In this document: positions 1 through 9,970 of the stretch, piece by piece
Numbering within the stretch: the stretch's first letter is position 1
Layout: the number at the start of each line of letters is the position of its first letter
Source: Staphylococcus durrellii
GTDB lineage: Bacteria; Bacillota; Bacilli; Staphylococcales; Staphylococcaceae
Direction: 5' to 3'
Length of the DNA: 64,000 bases
NCBI RefSeq assembly: GCF_015594545.1
Contig: NZ_JADIIO010000001.1
Coordinates: 2,046,001 to 2,110,000 of the forward strand
Made by a program: the position numbers and the translations under genes
The notes under the pieces: model-generated
Seen by the model: only the letters and a program-made list of their open reading frames with translations
The model's database searches: none
Told to the model about the DNA's origin: nothing

Positions 1-331
1 TCCCAACATTGTCACTTTTACGATACATATATGCTCCTGTACGGTATGCAGCTCTCGATATTAAATGTCCCCCTACTGGAGAAGTTAGATTGATAAATAC
101 TAATGCTAATATCAATCTAACACTTAGATAACTTTGTGCAGAAACAAAATAGACAATAACGCCTAATAATGTAAGTAACACTGATAATGTAGAACTTTTT
201 GTAGCTGCATGGCTTCGCAAAAATACGTCTTGAAATTTGATTAAGCCAATAGCACTTATTAAAGCTATAATGCTCCCTAAAAACATCATTAACGCCGCTA
301 TTAGGTTAACGATTTCGCTTATTGTTGGCAT
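1..331 (-). CDS. mnhG2: Na+/H+ antiporter subunit G (Mnh2/Mrp type), partial
   Basis: This is the last gene of the seven-subunit Mnh2 monovalent cation/proton antiporter, an inner-membrane complex for Na+/K+ and pH homeostasis. About 110 codons are present from an ATG at 331 and the reading frame runs off the left edge of the window; the family is about 145 residues, so the C-terminus is missing. Hydrophobic helices and the typical '[17 protein letters not shown]' start of MnhG are visible. It overlaps mnhF2 by 26 bp in another frame, so the two genes are translationally coupled. The gene is intact as far as it can be seen. Confidence 0.9.
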   Translation of the reverse strand, partial: MPTISEIVNLIAALMMFLGSIIALISAIGLIKFQDVFLRSHAATKSSTLSVLLTLLGVIVYFVSAQSYLSVRLILALVFINLTSPVGGHLISRAAYRTGAYMYRKSDNVG

Positions 332-608
332 TGAAAACGTGCCCCCCTTCAATAAACCGCGATATAGACACAGAACTAACAAATGAAATAATGGCAATTA
401 ATAAAATAGAATCTAGAAATGAGAATGTACCAAATACAACACTCATTACACCAACGATAGACATCAATATTGCACTCGAGGCATCGAAAGCTACTACTCT
501 ATCTGCAGTCGTCGGACCTTTTATAAGCCTGAATAAACTAAGCAATAACGCTATGCCAAAAACTATGATCGAACTTGTTATAAAAAAGTTTGTTACCGAT
601 GCTATCAT
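306..608 (-). CDS. mnhF2: Na+/H+ antiporter subunit F
   Basis: Small membrane subunit of the Mrp/Mnh2 antiporter, 100 residues with three hydrophobic segments, the normal size for MnhF. The '[16 protein letters not shown]' segment after the first helix is the family signature. The ATG overlaps the end of mnhE2 by 4 bp (ATGA-type) and the 3' end overlaps mnhG2. Its individual role in the complex is not defined; all Mrp subunits are needed for activity in systems that have been studied. Confidence 0.95.
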   Translation of the reverse strand: MIASVTNFFITSSIIVFGIALLLSLFRLIKGPTTADRVVAFDASSAILMSIVGVMSVVFGTFSFLDSILLIAIISFVSSVSISRFIEGGHVFNANNKRNR

Positions 609-1087
609 TCTGCCACCTCCAATATGAGTCCTTCGTATTGTCTAATACTTTTCAACAACTTTTGTCGTTCTTTTTCTGAAATATCTATAGCATGAATAAA
701 AAATTTCTTTTTCTCCTTAGAAATACGAATAACTGTAGACCCTGGCGTAATGATAATTAATATTGTTAAAAATGAAACGCTCCAATCACTCGTTAATTTT
801 GTTTCATAAGTCACTAAACCAGGATTCATGTCTTGCGTCTTAAACAAAATATAATTAATAGTAGTCATACTAGAAGTTATTAGTTGATACAAATAAACTG
901 CTAAAAATTTTATGGCTACCCAAACCTTTTTAAGATAGAATTCTTGTCCGAAAAATCGATGGAGTATATATATAACTATCAAACCAACTAAATATCCGGA
1001 GAAGAAAGTGGTTACTTTAAAGGCATCTTCATCTTGGAAAAGCACCCATAAAAAGGCAATGATGACGTTCAATACAACTTGTCTCAT
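605..1087 (-). CDS. mnhE2: Na+/H+ antiporter subunit E
   Basis: MnhE-type membrane subunit, 160 residues. It has hydrophobic N-terminal helices and a C-terminal soluble part beginning near '[15 protein letters not shown]', which is characteristic of MrpE. Start and stop overlap the neighbours: the ATG shares one base with the mnhD2 stop (TAATG), and the 3' end overlaps mnhF2. The role is assembly or membrane targeting of the antiporter complex, inferred from the family. Confidence 0.95.
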   Translation of the reverse strand: MRQVVLNVIIAFLWVLFQDEDAFKVTTFFSGYLVGLIVIYILHRFFGQEFYLKKVWVAIKFLAVYLYQLITSSMTTINYILFKTQDMNPGLVTYETKLTSDWSVSFLTILIIITPGSTVIRISKEKKKFFIHAIDISEKERQKLLKSIRQYEGLILEVAE

Positions 1088-2586
1088 TATTTCTCCTCCT
1101 TCAATAAATGTGGATTCACTTGTTGCTGATATTTACCTTCATCCATATTTAAATGTGTAGCATTATCTGTGACTTTTAAAAGTATAGGAGCAGTTAATCC
1201 GATAATGATAACGACTGCGACCAAGACACCGATTAAAGCACTTCGGTACCGAGGCATTTTGTTGTATTCTAGTTGTTTCCCAGTTGTACCACTACCTAAA
1301 TACATAGTGAAATAAATTCTAAATAAGCTAACCATTGCTATAACACTCGTAATAACCATTAAAGTTAACCCGATATAGTTACCATTTTCGATAGCCCCTT
1401 GGAAAATTAATAATTTCCCAGGAAACCCACTAAATGGAGGAACCCCACCTATAGCTAGCGTCGTCACTACTAAGGCAATACCTAGCACTGGTTCTCGTTT
1501 CGCTAAACCACTTAAATAGCGATATTGTCTATATCCTGTTATATAGACGAGACTACCTATTACAAAAAATAATAATGTTTTTACTATAATGTCGTTAGCT
1601 AGATAAAATATTGCACCATTTACACCAGCAAATGTGTGCGATCCTAATCCTAAAATAATAAAGCCTATCGATAAAATAACTTGATATGCAGCTATTTTCT
1701 TAATATCTTTATACGCAATGACACCGAACGCCCCGATAAACATTGTAATACAAGCTAAAAATACTAATAGTGAGTGTGTAATATGGTCATGTCCATTAAA
1801 CATTAAGGTGAAAAATCTAATAAGCGCATATGCACCTACTTTAGTCATCAACGCAGCAAATAATGCGGCGAGTTCAGTGTTTAATACAGCATACGCCTTA
1901 GGTAGCCACATAAATAAAACCAATGCAGCTTTCGAACCAAACGCTACTAAAAACACCATCGAGACAATGACAATTGCATTGTGGTTGTCTAACTCTTTTA
2001 ATCTTTGAGCCACATGTGCAAAGTTTAATGTTCCCGTCAATTTATATAATAAACCAATGCCTAGCAATAATAACCATGAACCGATAATATTCAATACAAC
2101 GAATATAATTGCAGCACGTAATTGTTCAACTGACTGCCCTAATGTTATTAACACAAATGAGGCTAACAGCATTACTTCAAACATGACATATAAATTAAAT
2201 AAATCAGCAGTTAAAAACGATCCAATCACACCTACTGTTAGGAATAAAATAAAACTAGGTAAATAAAATCGGATAGCCCTTTTTTCTGCACGACCAAACC
2301 CATATGAAATAATCAATGTCACAACAAAACTAGATGTTGTCACCATAAGTAAACTAAGTGAATCACCTACAAATTGAATACCATAAGGGGCTTTCCACCC
2401 TCCAAAGTCGAGTGTAATCGGTTTATGATTCAGCACATAAATTAATAACATTAAAGAGATAATTGTAGTGACAGCCATCGTCCCTATTGCAAATATTCTT
2501 GATAGCAAACTACGTTCACGTATAAATACTAATATAAAGGCACATAATGCAGGGAGAATAAAAGGTAATATTAATAAATTACTCAT
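1087..2586 (-). CDS. mnhD2: Na+/H+ antiporter subunit D
   Basis: MnhD subunit, 499 residues with about 14 membrane helices. It belongs to the complex-I NuoM/NuoN-like proton-channel family. The conserved '[19 protein letters not shown]' helix carries the key membrane glutamate, and lysines and histidines occur in the following helices ('[19 protein letters not shown]'). It provides one of the two antiporter-like channels together with MnhA. The start overlaps mnhC2 by 8 bp. Length and composition are normal for the family. Confidence 0.96.
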   Translation of the reverse strand: MSNLLILPFILPALCAFILVFIRERSLLSRIFAIGTMAVTTIISLMLLIYVLNHKPITLDFGGWKAPYGIQFVGDSLSLLMVTTSSFVVTLIISYGFGRAEKRAIRFYLPSFILFLTVGVIGSFLTADLFNLYVMFEVMLLASFVLITLGQSVEQLRAAIIFVVLNIIGSWLLLLGIGLLYKLTGTLNFAHVAQRLKELDNHNAIVIVSMVFLVAFGSKAALVLFMWLPKAYAVLNTELAALFAALMTKVGAYALIRFFTLMFNGHDHITHSLLVFLACITMFIGAFGVIAYKDIKKIAAYQVILSIGFIILGLGSHTFAGVNGAIFYLANDIIVKTLLFFVIGSLVYITGYRQYRYLSGLAKREPVLGIALVVTTLAIGGVPPFSGFPGKLLIFQGAIENGNYIGLTLMVITSVIAMVSLFRIYFTMYLGSGTTGKQLEYNKMPRYRSALIGVLVAVVIIIGLTAPILLKVTDNATHLNMDEGKYQQQVNPHLLKEEK

Positions 2587-2926
2587 CGTTATCCTCCTCT
2601 CCTCTTAACACGTCAATTTCATCTTCTTTCGTCACGCGATAAGTTCTATAAACTAATACGAGTAAGAAAGCAGTCATCGCGAAGCCAATAACGATAGCTG
2701 TTAAGACAATCGCTTGCAATAGCGGGTCGACAAAATTATTACTCCCCGTACCAATTAACGGTTCAGACATATTTTTACCATAGTCCCCCATGCTCATAAT
2801 GATTAAATTACCAGCATGAGTATAAATGGATATACCTATAACGATACGAATTAAATTAATTGAAAGAATCATGTATGTACCAATAAATATTAAGAAACCG
2901 ATAACTAATAATAATATTAAATTCAT
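2579..2926 (-). CDS. mnhC2: Na+/H+ antiporter subunit C
   Basis: NuoK-like membrane subunit of 115 residues with three helices. Family landmarks are '[13 protein letters not shown]' and '[25 protein letters not shown]'. The ATG overlaps the mnhB2 stop by 4 bp and the 3' end overlaps mnhD2. It is part of the continuous overlapping mnh2 operon, so equimolar translation is expected. Confidence 0.96.
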   Translation of the reverse strand: MNLILLLVIGFLIFIGTYMILSINLIRIVIGISIYTHAGNLIIMSMGDYGKNMSEPLIGTGSNNFVDPLLQAIVLTAIVIGFAMTAFLLVLVYRTYRVTKEDEIDVLRGEEDNDE

Positions 2927-3348
2927 GAGCGACCACCACTTATCGATAACATAACCGTCACAATAACACCTACAACAGTTAATACTACACCTAATTCAAA
3001 TAAAGTTACTGTCGTTAGATGCATATCACCTAATAATGGTAGATGAACATGTGCATCAGTTTGATATAAAAATGGTTTACCGAAAAACATCGGTATAATG
3101 GCTGATGCCATAGACACTAATGAACCTAATACGATTAATATTTTAAAATCTACGGGTACAGATACTAATACTTGTTTAACATCGAAGGCTAAAAACATAA
3201 GTAAGAATGCTGAACTAAAAACTAATCCACCAATAAAACCACCGCCAGGATTGTTATGACCGGCTAAAAATAAATAAAAGCCAAATGTTAATAAAATAAA
3301 CACTACAATTTTTGTTATGGTGCGTAGTACTACATCATTCTCTTTCAT
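2923..3348 (-). CDS. mnhB2: Na+/H+ antiporter subunit B
   Basis: MnhB subunit, 141 residues and four predicted helices. The '[21 protein letters not shown]' segment is the hallmark of MrpB proteins. It overlaps mnhA2 upstream by 14 bp and mnhC2 downstream by 4 bp. Same length as the staphylococcal Mnh2 orthologue as I know it. Function is inferred from membership of the complex. Confidence 0.96.
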   Translation of the reverse strand: MKENDVVLRTITKIVVFILLTFGFYLFLAGHNNPGGGFIGGLVFSSAFLLMFLAFDVKQVLVSVPVDFKILIVLGSLVSMASAIIPMFFGKPFLYQTDAHVHLPLLGDMHLTTVTLFELGVVLTVVGVIVTVMLSISGGRS

Positions 3349-5731
3349 CTTGTCCCCTCCGATCTCTAAAGTTAAGTAACGTATAAATACCTAAACCGAC
3401 TATTATCAGTACGACACCTTCAAACAATGTATCAAAGGCCCTGAAATCACCTAATATTGAATTAACGATATTTTTACCGCCAGTTAACTTATAAGCATTG
3501 TGATAGTATGTCGAAATCGAACTAATAGTCTCACCTTGTTGGACAATAAATACCAATGTCATTACAGTTGCAGCCATAATAAGCGAGACTATAATTTTAA
3601 ATAACTCCCGCTTTTTATGTACTTTTCCTCGAGGTACGTTTGGTAAGCGTGAAAAACTTACAATAAATAATATTGTAGTAATTGTTTCTACAACAAGTTG
3701 TGTTAACGCTAAATCCGGCGCTTTCATTAATATAAAGAATATCGTTACACAATAGCCTACGATACCATTTAAAATAACCATCGTTAGACGCTGACGAATA
3801 AAGATTAACGCTACACCGAGCACGAACACTACAATGACGGTTATAACTTCCAGTGGCCCAAATTCACTGACATGTATTTGATGCACTTTTGGAAAACCAA
3901 CTTGAATAATTGAATAAATGATAATAAGCGTAAAAATTAATAACGTCATGTTTATATATTGATTTAATCTGTTATTCATCAAATTGCGAATGCTATAACC
4001 TGAATACACTTCGAATTGTTTATATGAATCGTTATACAAACTAGATAGAGAGAACAATTTATATTTTCCAGCTATCCTAGTCCAATCAACCTTCAACGCT
4101 GCAGTCAAACCTACGATGATAACTATAATACTGAAGATTAATGGCAGATTAATGCCGTGCCACTGTGAAATGTGTGGTGCGATTCCGTCTATTTTTTCGC
4201 CTATAGTGATACTTCTTAGCGCAGGTAAAATTAAATGATTACCGATAACGTTAGGTATGAAAAAGATAATTGGTAACATAATCACCATTACTAGAGAAGG
4301 TAATATAAGCAAGAATGGTTCATGTATATTGTCATGAGCTAAATTTGACGCTTCGTATTTACCCCAGAATACTTTTTTAATCATAAACATTGCATATATC
4401 ATAGTGAAAATACTAGCAACGACACCAATAGCCACTATTATTATAGTAAGAAAAATACCAAACCCTTTAAGTTGGTGGGCATTTACTAAACCATTGAAAA
4501 ACATCTCTTTACTTAAAAAACCATTTAATAAAGGCATGCCTGCCATTGATAGCGCCGATAGTAACATCACTATATGTGTAATAGGTAATACTTTACGCAT
4601 ACCAGATAATAAACGTATGTCACGTGTTCCAGTCTCATGATCAATAATTCCTACTCCCATAAACAATGCACCTTTAAACAATGCATGATTCGCTAAATGA
4701 AATAATGCCGCAAATAAAATCATGGCATAAACCTCGGTAAGTTCGCCTTTTGTATGGCCAGCTATACCGCCACCAAGACCTACCATAGACATAATCATAC
4801 CTAACTGGCTTATTGTTGAATAAGCTAAGATACCTTTTAAATCATATTGTCTAACAGCATTTAATGCCCCGAAGATCATAGTAATTAACCCTATAAATGT
4901 AACAGCATAAATATAAAATTGACTTAGACCAAGTAAAAGCGTAAATCTAAATAGTAAAAAGATGCCTGCTTTTACCATCGTAGCCGAGTGCAAATAAGCG
5001 CTTACCGGTGTTGGTGCCGCCATAGCTTTAGGTAACCATACATGGAAAGGAAACTGAGCTGACTTAGTAAATGCTCCAATAAGCATTAATATGACAATAG
5101 CAAGGAACAAAGGACTTTGAGCTATTTTATCACTATTTGCAATAATCTCTGTAATCGTATTAGTGCCTGTTATTGTATAAATCATAATGAAGGCAATTAA
5201 TAGCGCTAGTCCACCGAGGACTGTAATTACAAAAGATTGTATCGCTCCGAACTGGCTTTCTCTATTATCATACCAATAAGAAATAAGTAAAAATGAGGAT
5301 ACGCTTGTTAACTCCCAGAATACATATAGAATAATTGTATTATTAGCAGTTACAATACCTAACATGCTCAACATAAAAAGTATTAAGTATACATAAAAAC
5401 GAGGTAAATTGTCATGTTGTTTAGAAAGATATTGCGTAGCATAGAAAAACACAGCTAAGCCTATGATTGAAATTAAAATTGAAAAAAATATGCTTAAGCC
5501 GTCTAAGCGAAAAGCTAAATTAATATCTAAGGCACTAAGCCATGGAATATTAATATTAATGAATGTTCCGTGAAGCACTTGAGGTAGTTGCCAAATGAAG
5601 TAAATTGTCGAAATAATTGGCGCGATTATAGCTATGTGTCCTGCATAAAGACTTAACTTTTCATTTGAAAAAGTAATAACTAAGAGCACCATAATGATGA
5701 TTAAAACACTGAATAGGTATATCAGACTCAT
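3335..5731 (-). CDS. mnhA2: Na+/H+ antiporter subunit A
   Basis: Largest subunit of the Mnh2 complex, 798 residues and roughly 20 membrane helices. The N-terminal 500 residues are NuoL-like ('[18 protein letters not shown]', '[19 protein letters not shown]'), and the C-terminal region carries the MrpB-like domain ('[19 protein letters not shown]'). It is the main cation/proton translocating subunit. A strong SD (AAAGGGGGAC) lies just before the ATG. The upstream recombinase-like gene ends only 18 bp before the start, so the two are probably co-transcribed. Gene is full length. Confidence 0.96.
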   Translation of the reverse strand: MSLIYLFSVLIIIMVLLVITFSNEKLSLYAGHIAIIAPIISTIYFIWQLPQVLHGTFININIPWLSALDINLAFRLDGLSIFFSILISIIGLAVFFYATQYLSKQHDNLPRFYVYLILFMLSMLGIVTANNTIILYVFWELTSVSSFLLISYWYDNRESQFGAIQSFVITVLGGLALLIAFIMIYTITGTNTITEIIANSDKIAQSPLFLAIVILMLIGAFTKSAQFPFHVWLPKAMAAPTPVSAYLHSATMVKAGIFLLFRFTLLLGLSQFYIYAVTFIGLITMIFGALNAVRQYDLKGILAYSTISQLGMIMSMVGLGGGIAGHTKGELTEVYAMILFAALFHLANHALFKGALFMGVGIIDHETGTRDIRLLSGMRKVLPITHIVMLLSALSMAGMPLLNGFLSKEMFFNGLVNAHQLKGFGIFLTIIIVAIGVVASIFTMIYAMFMIKKVFWGKYEASNLAHDNIHEPFLLILPSLVMVIMLPIIFFIPNVIGNHLILPALRSITIGEKIDGIAPHISQWHGINLPLIFSIIVIIVGLTAALKVDWTRIAGKYKLFSLSSLYNDSYKQFEVYSGYSIRNLMNNRLNQYINMTLLIFTLIIIYSIIQVGFPKVHQIHVSEFGPLEVITVIVVFVLGVALIFIRQRLTMVILNGIVGYCVTIFFILMKAPDLALTQLVVETITTILFIVSFSRLPNVPRGKVHKKRELFKIIVSLIMAATVMTLVFIVQQGETISSISTYYHNAYKLTGGKNIVNSILGDFRAFDTLFEGVVLIIVGLGIYTLLNFRDRRGQDERE

Positions 5732-5749
5732 CGTTGTCCCCCTTTACTG

Positions 5750-6301
5750 TTATAAATTTAAAGCAATCGTTGTTTTACTTGAATTTCTTGAAATGCCTAT
5801 AAATTTCATGGTTTCGTATGTTGTCTGATGCCCTAAATATTTTTGGATGATAGATATAGAAATACCCGATTGATAAGCGTGATAAGCGAATGTTTTTCTT
5901 AATGTAGTTAAACCAATATGTATCATACCTAGCTCTTCTGCTGCTGCATGGATAATACGATATGCTTGTTGCCTGGATAAACCTTTATGAGTTCGATTTG
6001 ATTGGAACAGCAAATCATGTGTTGTTAAAGATTCATTCGAGATAAATTCCTTTAATTCATACTGTAAGCTCTCTGGAATCATAATATTAATATTTGTCGC
6101 ATGTTCCTCTACCCAAAATGATTTAATTAACTTATTTGACGCTAAAACATCGACCACTGTTAAATTTAGTAATTCAGTAAGTTTTACGCCAGTATGTATA
6201 GCAAACTTAAATAATAAGTAATCCCTTTGCGATTTTGACTGTAAAACTTTATACATTGATTTAATTTCTTCAAGATCACGTATTGGATCAACTTGATTCA
6301 T
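5750..6301 (-). CDS. Tyrosine-recombinase-like protein, catalytically degenerate
   Basis: A 183-residue protein with the fold signature of the catalytic domain of phage-type tyrosine integrases, without an N-terminal core-binding domain. The start at 6301 is chosen because GAGAGGTG lies at SD distance; an upstream in-frame start at 6379 has no SD. Against the R-H-R-H-Y catalytic set: Arg I is Lys40 ('HTGVKLTEL'), the HxxR His is Thr132, Arg II is kept (Arg135), the LGH His is kept (158), and the nucleophilic Tyr is Phe167 ('TMKFIGIS'). DNA cleavage is therefore not expected; DNA binding may remain. It lies 18 bp before mnhA2 in the same direction, far from any phage genes, so it looks domesticated. 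Confidence 0.82.
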   Translation of the reverse strand: MNQVDPIRDLEEIKSMYKVLQSKSQRDYLLFKFAIHTGVKLTELLNLTVVDVLASNKLIKSFWVEEHATNINIMIPESLQYELKEFISNESLTTHDLLFQSNRTHKGLSRQQAYRIIHAAAEELGMIHIGLTTLRKTFAYHAYQSGISISIIQKYLGHQTTYETMKFIGISRNSSKTTIALNL

Positions 6302-6449
6302 ATTTTCACCTCTCACGCTTAAATGTTTCTTATTCAATAGTAAATGATATTTAAGTAACATTAAAGCGTTTTGCACCAATTTTTTAAACTTTTCTGTCTC
6401 ATTTAGTAATTATCAACGATATATATAGTGAAAGGAGGTTTAAACTATT

Positions 6450-6656
6450 ATGAATGAAGTTAGTCAATTAGTCGTTGTACTTTCACGCGTCGTTCCTAAT
6501 GATAGTGGTAAAGCTACAACAGTTACGCGGCGCTTTGCTAATATCAATCCACAAGCCACGAACGATCAATTAAGACAATTCAAATCTATTATCGAACAGT
6601 TGATTCACGAAACTTTCGATACATTTGAAGTTGTCAAAACAATACAATTACATTAA
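6450..6656 (+). CDS. DUF1659 family small protein
   Basis: 68-residue protein resembling the DUF1659 family of small Firmicute proteins (basic N-terminal strand, 'ANINPQATNDQLRQFKSIIEQL' helix). There is a clear AAAGGAGG about 11 bp before the ATG. It is followed after 12 bp by a DUF2922-like gene, and the two families typically occur as a pair. No biochemical function is known to me for either. It diverges from the recombinase-like gene. Confidence 0.65.
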   Translation: MNEVSQLVVVLSRVVPNDSGKATTVTRRFANINPQATNDQLRQFKSIIEQLIHETFDTFEVVKTIQLH

Positions 6657-6668
6657 GGAGGTTTACTA

Positions 6669-6902
6669 ATGACTCAAACATTAGAACTTACATTCACAGA
6701 TGATTTAAAAAAACCTTTAAAATTACAACTATCTAAGATTGAAAATGACGTCGATGCAACAAATGTCAGAACTAGTATGGCTGCATTAATCGATTTAGAT
6801 ATATTAAGAATCGCTAAGAGTAATCCAACTAAAGTGCATTCTGCTCATCTTATTGATAAAACTGTAAGAACACTTTTTGATGTTTCTAAATCATCTAATT
6901 AA
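6669..6902 (+). CDS. DUF2922 family small protein
   Basis: 77-residue protein with the DUF2922 pattern: an N-terminal 'LELTFTDDLKKPLKLQLSKI' strand pair, then an 'RTSMAALIDLDIL' helix. The SD AAGGAGG sits between the two genes, and a strong intrinsic terminator follows at 6925, so this is a two-gene operon. Function unknown; small cytosolic proteins of this type are common in Firmicutes. Confidence 0.65.
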   Translation: MTQTLELTFTDDLKKPLKLQLSKIENDVDATNVRTSMAALIDLDILRIAKSNPTKVHSAHLIDKTVRTLFDVSKSSN

Positions 6903-6924
6903 TTTAGTTAACATGGCATAACGT

Positions 6925-6970
6925 AAAGCTCCGTTTTTTGGGATTTTCTTCATAGAACGGGGCTTTTATT
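6925..6970 (+). terminator. Intrinsic terminator of the DUF1659/DUF2922 operon
   Basis: An 11-bp stem (AAAGCTCCGTT with AACGGGGCTTT, one G-U pair) is followed by a T-rich stretch. It lies 22 bp after the stop at 6902. Confidence 0.85.
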
Positions 6971-7148
6971 ATTTCGTATTTTATTGCTCATACCAATGTC
7001 TAATTTTATAGTAATATCACATATTTATTATTTTTTTAAATTAATACAATGAATTATCAATTAATATCCTTTATAATCATATTATCAAACAAACAGATAA
7101 TACATAGATTGTAATCAATTATGTACTTTACTTAGAAAGCGGGATTAT

Positions 7149-8078
7149 ATGTTACTTTTATTTATTGTGGGTATCGTTGCAGGTATGGTAGTACCCTTTC
7201 AAACTTCTATCAATTCTAGACTTAGTTTATACACCAAATCTTCATTTTATGCTTCTACTATTTCTTTTGCTACAGGGACAATATTTTTAATACTTATTAA
7301 TGCTATTATAAATCCTCAAGCTTTTACACCAAACTTTTATAACGGGCAAGCGTTAAGTTATGTATGGTTTGTCGGTGGTGCTTTGGGCGTTATCTTTTTA
7401 ACAGGTAATTTATTATTATTACCTAGACTCGGTGCATCTCTAACAGTTGTGATGACGATTGCGGGTCAAATAATCATGGGCGTTACAATAGATACTTTGG
7501 GTTGGTTCGGTGCTCAACATGAGCCTTTTTCAATCATTAAAGTCATCGGCATCGTTATTTTGTTTATTGGCATACTACTAATGAATTATACCCGAAATGC
7601 AGCGAGTAACAACAAAACAACTAACAAGTTTTATTTGTGGATTTTTATAGGTTTTGTTTTTGGATTTGCACCACCTATTCAAACGGCTATTAATAGTGCT
7701 TTGGGTCAACAAATACATTCTTCAGTCATGGCTGCACTTGTATCATTTACAATAGGAACTATTTTGTTATTCATTTTAACGCTTATCTTCAATAGATCTC
7801 TCAAAATGGCGAGTTACAATGAATATCAGGGGAAAATAAAACCTTGGTATTTCATTGGTGGGATACTTGGAGTGATTTTTGTAACAAGTAATATCATTTT
7901 AATGCCACATTTAGGCGCAGCCGTTACGACTATCGTGGCCATGTTAGGTCAAATGCTAATGGGTGTTATCATTGATCACTTTGGTTTACTAGGTACTACT
8001 GTAAATAAAATAACGCCTCGCAAAATTATAGGGATAGTTGCTATTATGATTGGCATTATTTTATTACGCTTCTTTTAA
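7149..8078 (+). CDS. YdcZ/DUF606-type DMT-superfamily transporter
   Basis: 309-residue membrane protein made of two tandem DUF606 repeats of about 150 residues each. Both halves contain a 'PxQTxINxxLG' type opening ('VPFQTSINSRL' near 15; 'PPIQTAINSALG' near 175) and a 'GQ.{2}MGV.ID..G..G' helix. About ten membrane segments are predicted. The DMT superfamily includes small-metabolite exporters, but no substrate can be assigned. It has its own promoter region and terminator, so it appears monocistronic. An SD-like AAAGCGGG precedes the ATG. Confidence 0.8.
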   Translation: MLLLFIVGIVAGMVVPFQTSINSRLSLYTKSSFYASTISFATGTIFLILINAIINPQAFTPNFYNGQALSYVWFVGGALGVIFLTGNLLLLPRLGASLTVVMTIAGQIIMGVTIDTLGWFGAQHEPFSIIKVIGIVILFIGILLMNYTRNAASNNKTTNKFYLWIFIGFVFGFAPPIQTAINSALGQQIHSSVMAALVSFTIGTILLFILTLIFNRSLKMASYNEYQGKIKPWYFIGGILGVIFVTSNIILMPHLGAAVTTIVAMLGQMLMGVIIDHFGLLGTTVNKITPRKIIGIVAIMIGIILLRFF

Positions 8079-8089
8079 TAATGCATCTT

Positions 8090-8128
8090 CAAGACATTTA
8101 CTTTTAACTTTTAGTAAATGTCTTTTTT
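8090..8128 (+). terminator. Intrinsic terminator after the YdcZ-type transporter
   Basis: Perfect 12-bp stem AAGACATTTACT / AGTAAATGTCTT with a 10-base loop, followed by T6. Confidence 0.92.
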
Positions 8129-8194
8129 AATTCGACGTTATTACCAAGATTTCATAGTATAATCAAAATAATTAACATCCATGAGGTGACTTCA

Positions 8195-9130
8195 ATGAAC
8201 AAATACATTTTAATACCATCTATTACTTTATTCAGCATCATTATATTAACGTCTACTTACTTTATATATAAGCATTATATAGCAAAGCAGCCAAAGCACC
8301 CCCCTATTAAAACAATTAAGATTCAATATGAGCAACCAGAAATTATTATTGGAAGACATGAACCACAATCAAGCTTCGACTTTTATTTAGATACTAAACA
8401 CGGTTACATCGCTAATTGGTTCGTACAAGATGATTCAAAGGTTCATAAGACTCAGCCTATTTTCGAATATTATAATCCCATCATCGAAAAAAAGATTGCA
8501 CACAAACAACAAATGTTAGCGTTGTTATCTCACAAAGAGGATATCCCTTCTGATGACACCCGGGTCATTAACCTTAAAAATGAGATTGCCACATTACAAC
8601 AAAATTTACGTACTAAAATAACTGCTCCGTTCGCCGGCATTCTCGTTATTAAGTCAAATACTCCTTCAACGGCAAATGCACCCTGCGCCACTTTATATCA
8701 ACCAAAATATCATATTACTGCCTCAATTCCAGAAACATATATCTCATCATTAAAAATAGGTCAGATACTCAAAATACGCTCAGCAAATAGCAATGCGACT
8801 ACAGTTGAAAAAATAACTAAAATTTCTTCATTCCCTACTAATTATTACAGTTCAGATAAACTTTCGAGATATGAAATAAATCTAACATCCTCTACCAATG
8901 CGCGCTTAGGGCAACATTTTGAACTAGAATTACCTTCTAAGACTATTGTTATTCCCAAAACAGCATTGATAGATAATAAATTCGTTTTATTAAAAAAATC
9001 TAATAAATTTGTGAAAAGAGTCATTAAATTTAGAGAATCGGGTAATTATAATCGTATCACTGTCAAATCAGGTTTATCTCCAGGAGAAGTAATTGTACAA
9101 AATGCAAAATCGATAAATCACTTAAAATAA
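8195..9130 (+). CDS. HlyD/membrane-fusion-like adaptor protein, orphan
   Basis: 311 residues with one N-terminal membrane anchor (about residues 3-26), followed by an extracytoplasmic region. 'KITAPFAGILVIKSNTP' matches the lipoyl/barrel-sandwich motif of HlyD/MacA-type adaptors. A short coiled-coil hairpin ('IEKKIAHKQQMLALL'...'NLKNEIATLQQNL') precedes it, and a beta-barrel with 'VIPKTALIDN' follows. ATG 8195 is chosen over an in-frame GTG at 8186 that lies inside the GAGGTG SD. No ABC or RND partner gene is adjacent, so it works with a distant transporter or alone. It is directly upstream of sarA. Confidence 0.72.
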   Translation: MNKYILIPSITLFSIIILTSTYFIYKHYIAKQPKHPPIKTIKIQYEQPEIIIGRHEPQSSFDFYLDTKHGYIANWFVQDDSKVHKTQPIFEYYNPIIEKKIAHKQQMLALLSHKEDIPSDDTRVINLKNEIATLQQNLRTKITAPFAGILVIKSNTPSTANAPCATLYQPKYHITASIPETYISSLKIGQILKIRSANSNATTVEKITKISSFPTNYYSSDKLSRYEINLTSSTNARLGQHFELELPSKTIVIPKTALIDNKFVLLKKSNKFVKRVIKFRESGNYNRITVKSGLSPGEVIVQNAKSINHLK

Positions 9131-9462
9131 TTTTACTTTTTAATACAATATAAGTTATATACAAAACAGTAGGGATAAACTTTAATTATTAAGTAATTAT
9201 TATTTTTGAAATTTTGCTTGTTTTTTATTCAATTACAATAGAAAAACATCAAGCTCATTCTTAAACAGTTTTTAGTTTACTTTTTATTTTAATTTAGATA
9301 TAATTAACTAAATAATACTGGTTTTAATATATTTTATACAAATATATTCTGACTTATATTAAGAATAACTTTTCTATAAAATTTGAATTTTGACAAATAA
9401 TTATAAAAATTTTTGCTAATAATACAACTTGAACGGGCTTATAACACGGGAGGAATAAAAGT
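9131..9462 (+). promoter_or_regulatory. sarA upstream control region (332 bp)
   Basis: Very AT-rich intergenic stretch with no ORF. In S. aureus the region before sarA contains several promoters and binding sites for SarA-family proteins, and the same is likely here. One clear sigma-A promoter lies at 9276-9304. A second candidate near the gene has TTGACA at 9390-9395 and an extended -10 (TGCTAATAA, 9414-9422), but the spacing is long (21 bp), so it is weak. The SD CGGGAGGA precedes the sarA ATG. Confidence 0.6.
9276..9304 (+). promoter_or_regulatory. Sigma-A promoter of sarA
   Basis: TTTACT (9276-9281), 17-bp spacer, TATAAT (9299-9304). It is the best match to the housekeeping consensus in the region and lies about 160 bp before the ATG, giving a long leader. 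Confidence 0.65.
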
Positions 9463-9837
9463 ATGGCTATTTCAAAAATAAATGACTGTTTCGAATTACT
9501 AGCTATGGTAACTTACGCAGACAAACTAAAAGGCATTATTAAAAAGGAGTTTTCTGTAAGTTTTGAAGAATTTGCAGTGCTAACTTACATCAGTGAACAC
9601 GAAAGTGAAGAATACTACTTAAAAGACATCATTAATCATTTAAACTACAAACAACCACAAGTAGTTAAAGCAGTGAAAAATTTATCACAAGAAGACTACT
9701 TCGATAAAAAACGTAATGAACATGATGAAAGAACTGTTTTAATTTTAGTTAATAAAAAGCAACGTGACAAAATAAACGAATTATTAGGTCGTGTTAATGA
9801 CAGAATCAAACAAGCTAACGATAGTAAAGAAGTTTAA
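9463..9837 (+). CDS. sarA: Staphylococcal accessory regulator SarA
   Basis: 124-residue winged-helix DNA-binding global regulator of virulence, agr and surface-protein genes; acts as a dimer on AT-rich DNA. Length and sequence match SarA: opening '[22 protein letters not shown]', single Cys9 (redox/phosphorylation-sensitive in S. aureus), recognition region around '[13 protein letters not shown]', and the wing with Asp88-Glu89-Arg90. It has its own long promoter region and a strong terminator, so it is monocistronic. Identification is secure. Confidence 0.98.
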   Translation: MAISKINDCFELLAMVTYADKLKGIIKKEFSVSFEEFAVLTYISEHESEEYYLKDIINHLNYKQPQVVKAVKNLSQEDYFDKKRNEHDERTVLILVNKKQRDKINELLGRVNDRIKQANDSKEV

Positions 9838-9868
9838 TTCTAAAAATTAACTAATTATAACGCTGACA

Positions 9869-9914
9869 AAACCTGCTAGTTACCTTTTAAGGTGTAACTA
9901 GCAGGTTTGTTTTT
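9869..9914. terminator. Bidirectional terminator between sarA and a convergent hydrolase gene
   Basis: 15-bp stem (AAACCTGCTAGTTAC / GTAACTAGCAGGTTT) with T-rich flank on the sarA side. It lies 31 bp after the sarA stop and can serve the minus-strand gene ending at 9971. Confidence 0.9.
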
Positions 9915-9970
9915 ATATTAAATTCAGATAATAATACATGTTGCTTTCACTTAACATTGCTTCGCTTACG

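Noticed and set aside
1718..2266. Plus-strand open frames inside mnhD2, and similar antisense frames inside other genes
   Set aside because: They lie wholly within well-identified genes, have no SD, and show low-complexity shadow compositions.
5750..6902. Prophage or integrative element suggested by the integrase-like gene
   Set aside because: No other phage, transfer or att-like genes are nearby, the active site is lost, and the neighbours are normal chromosomal genes.
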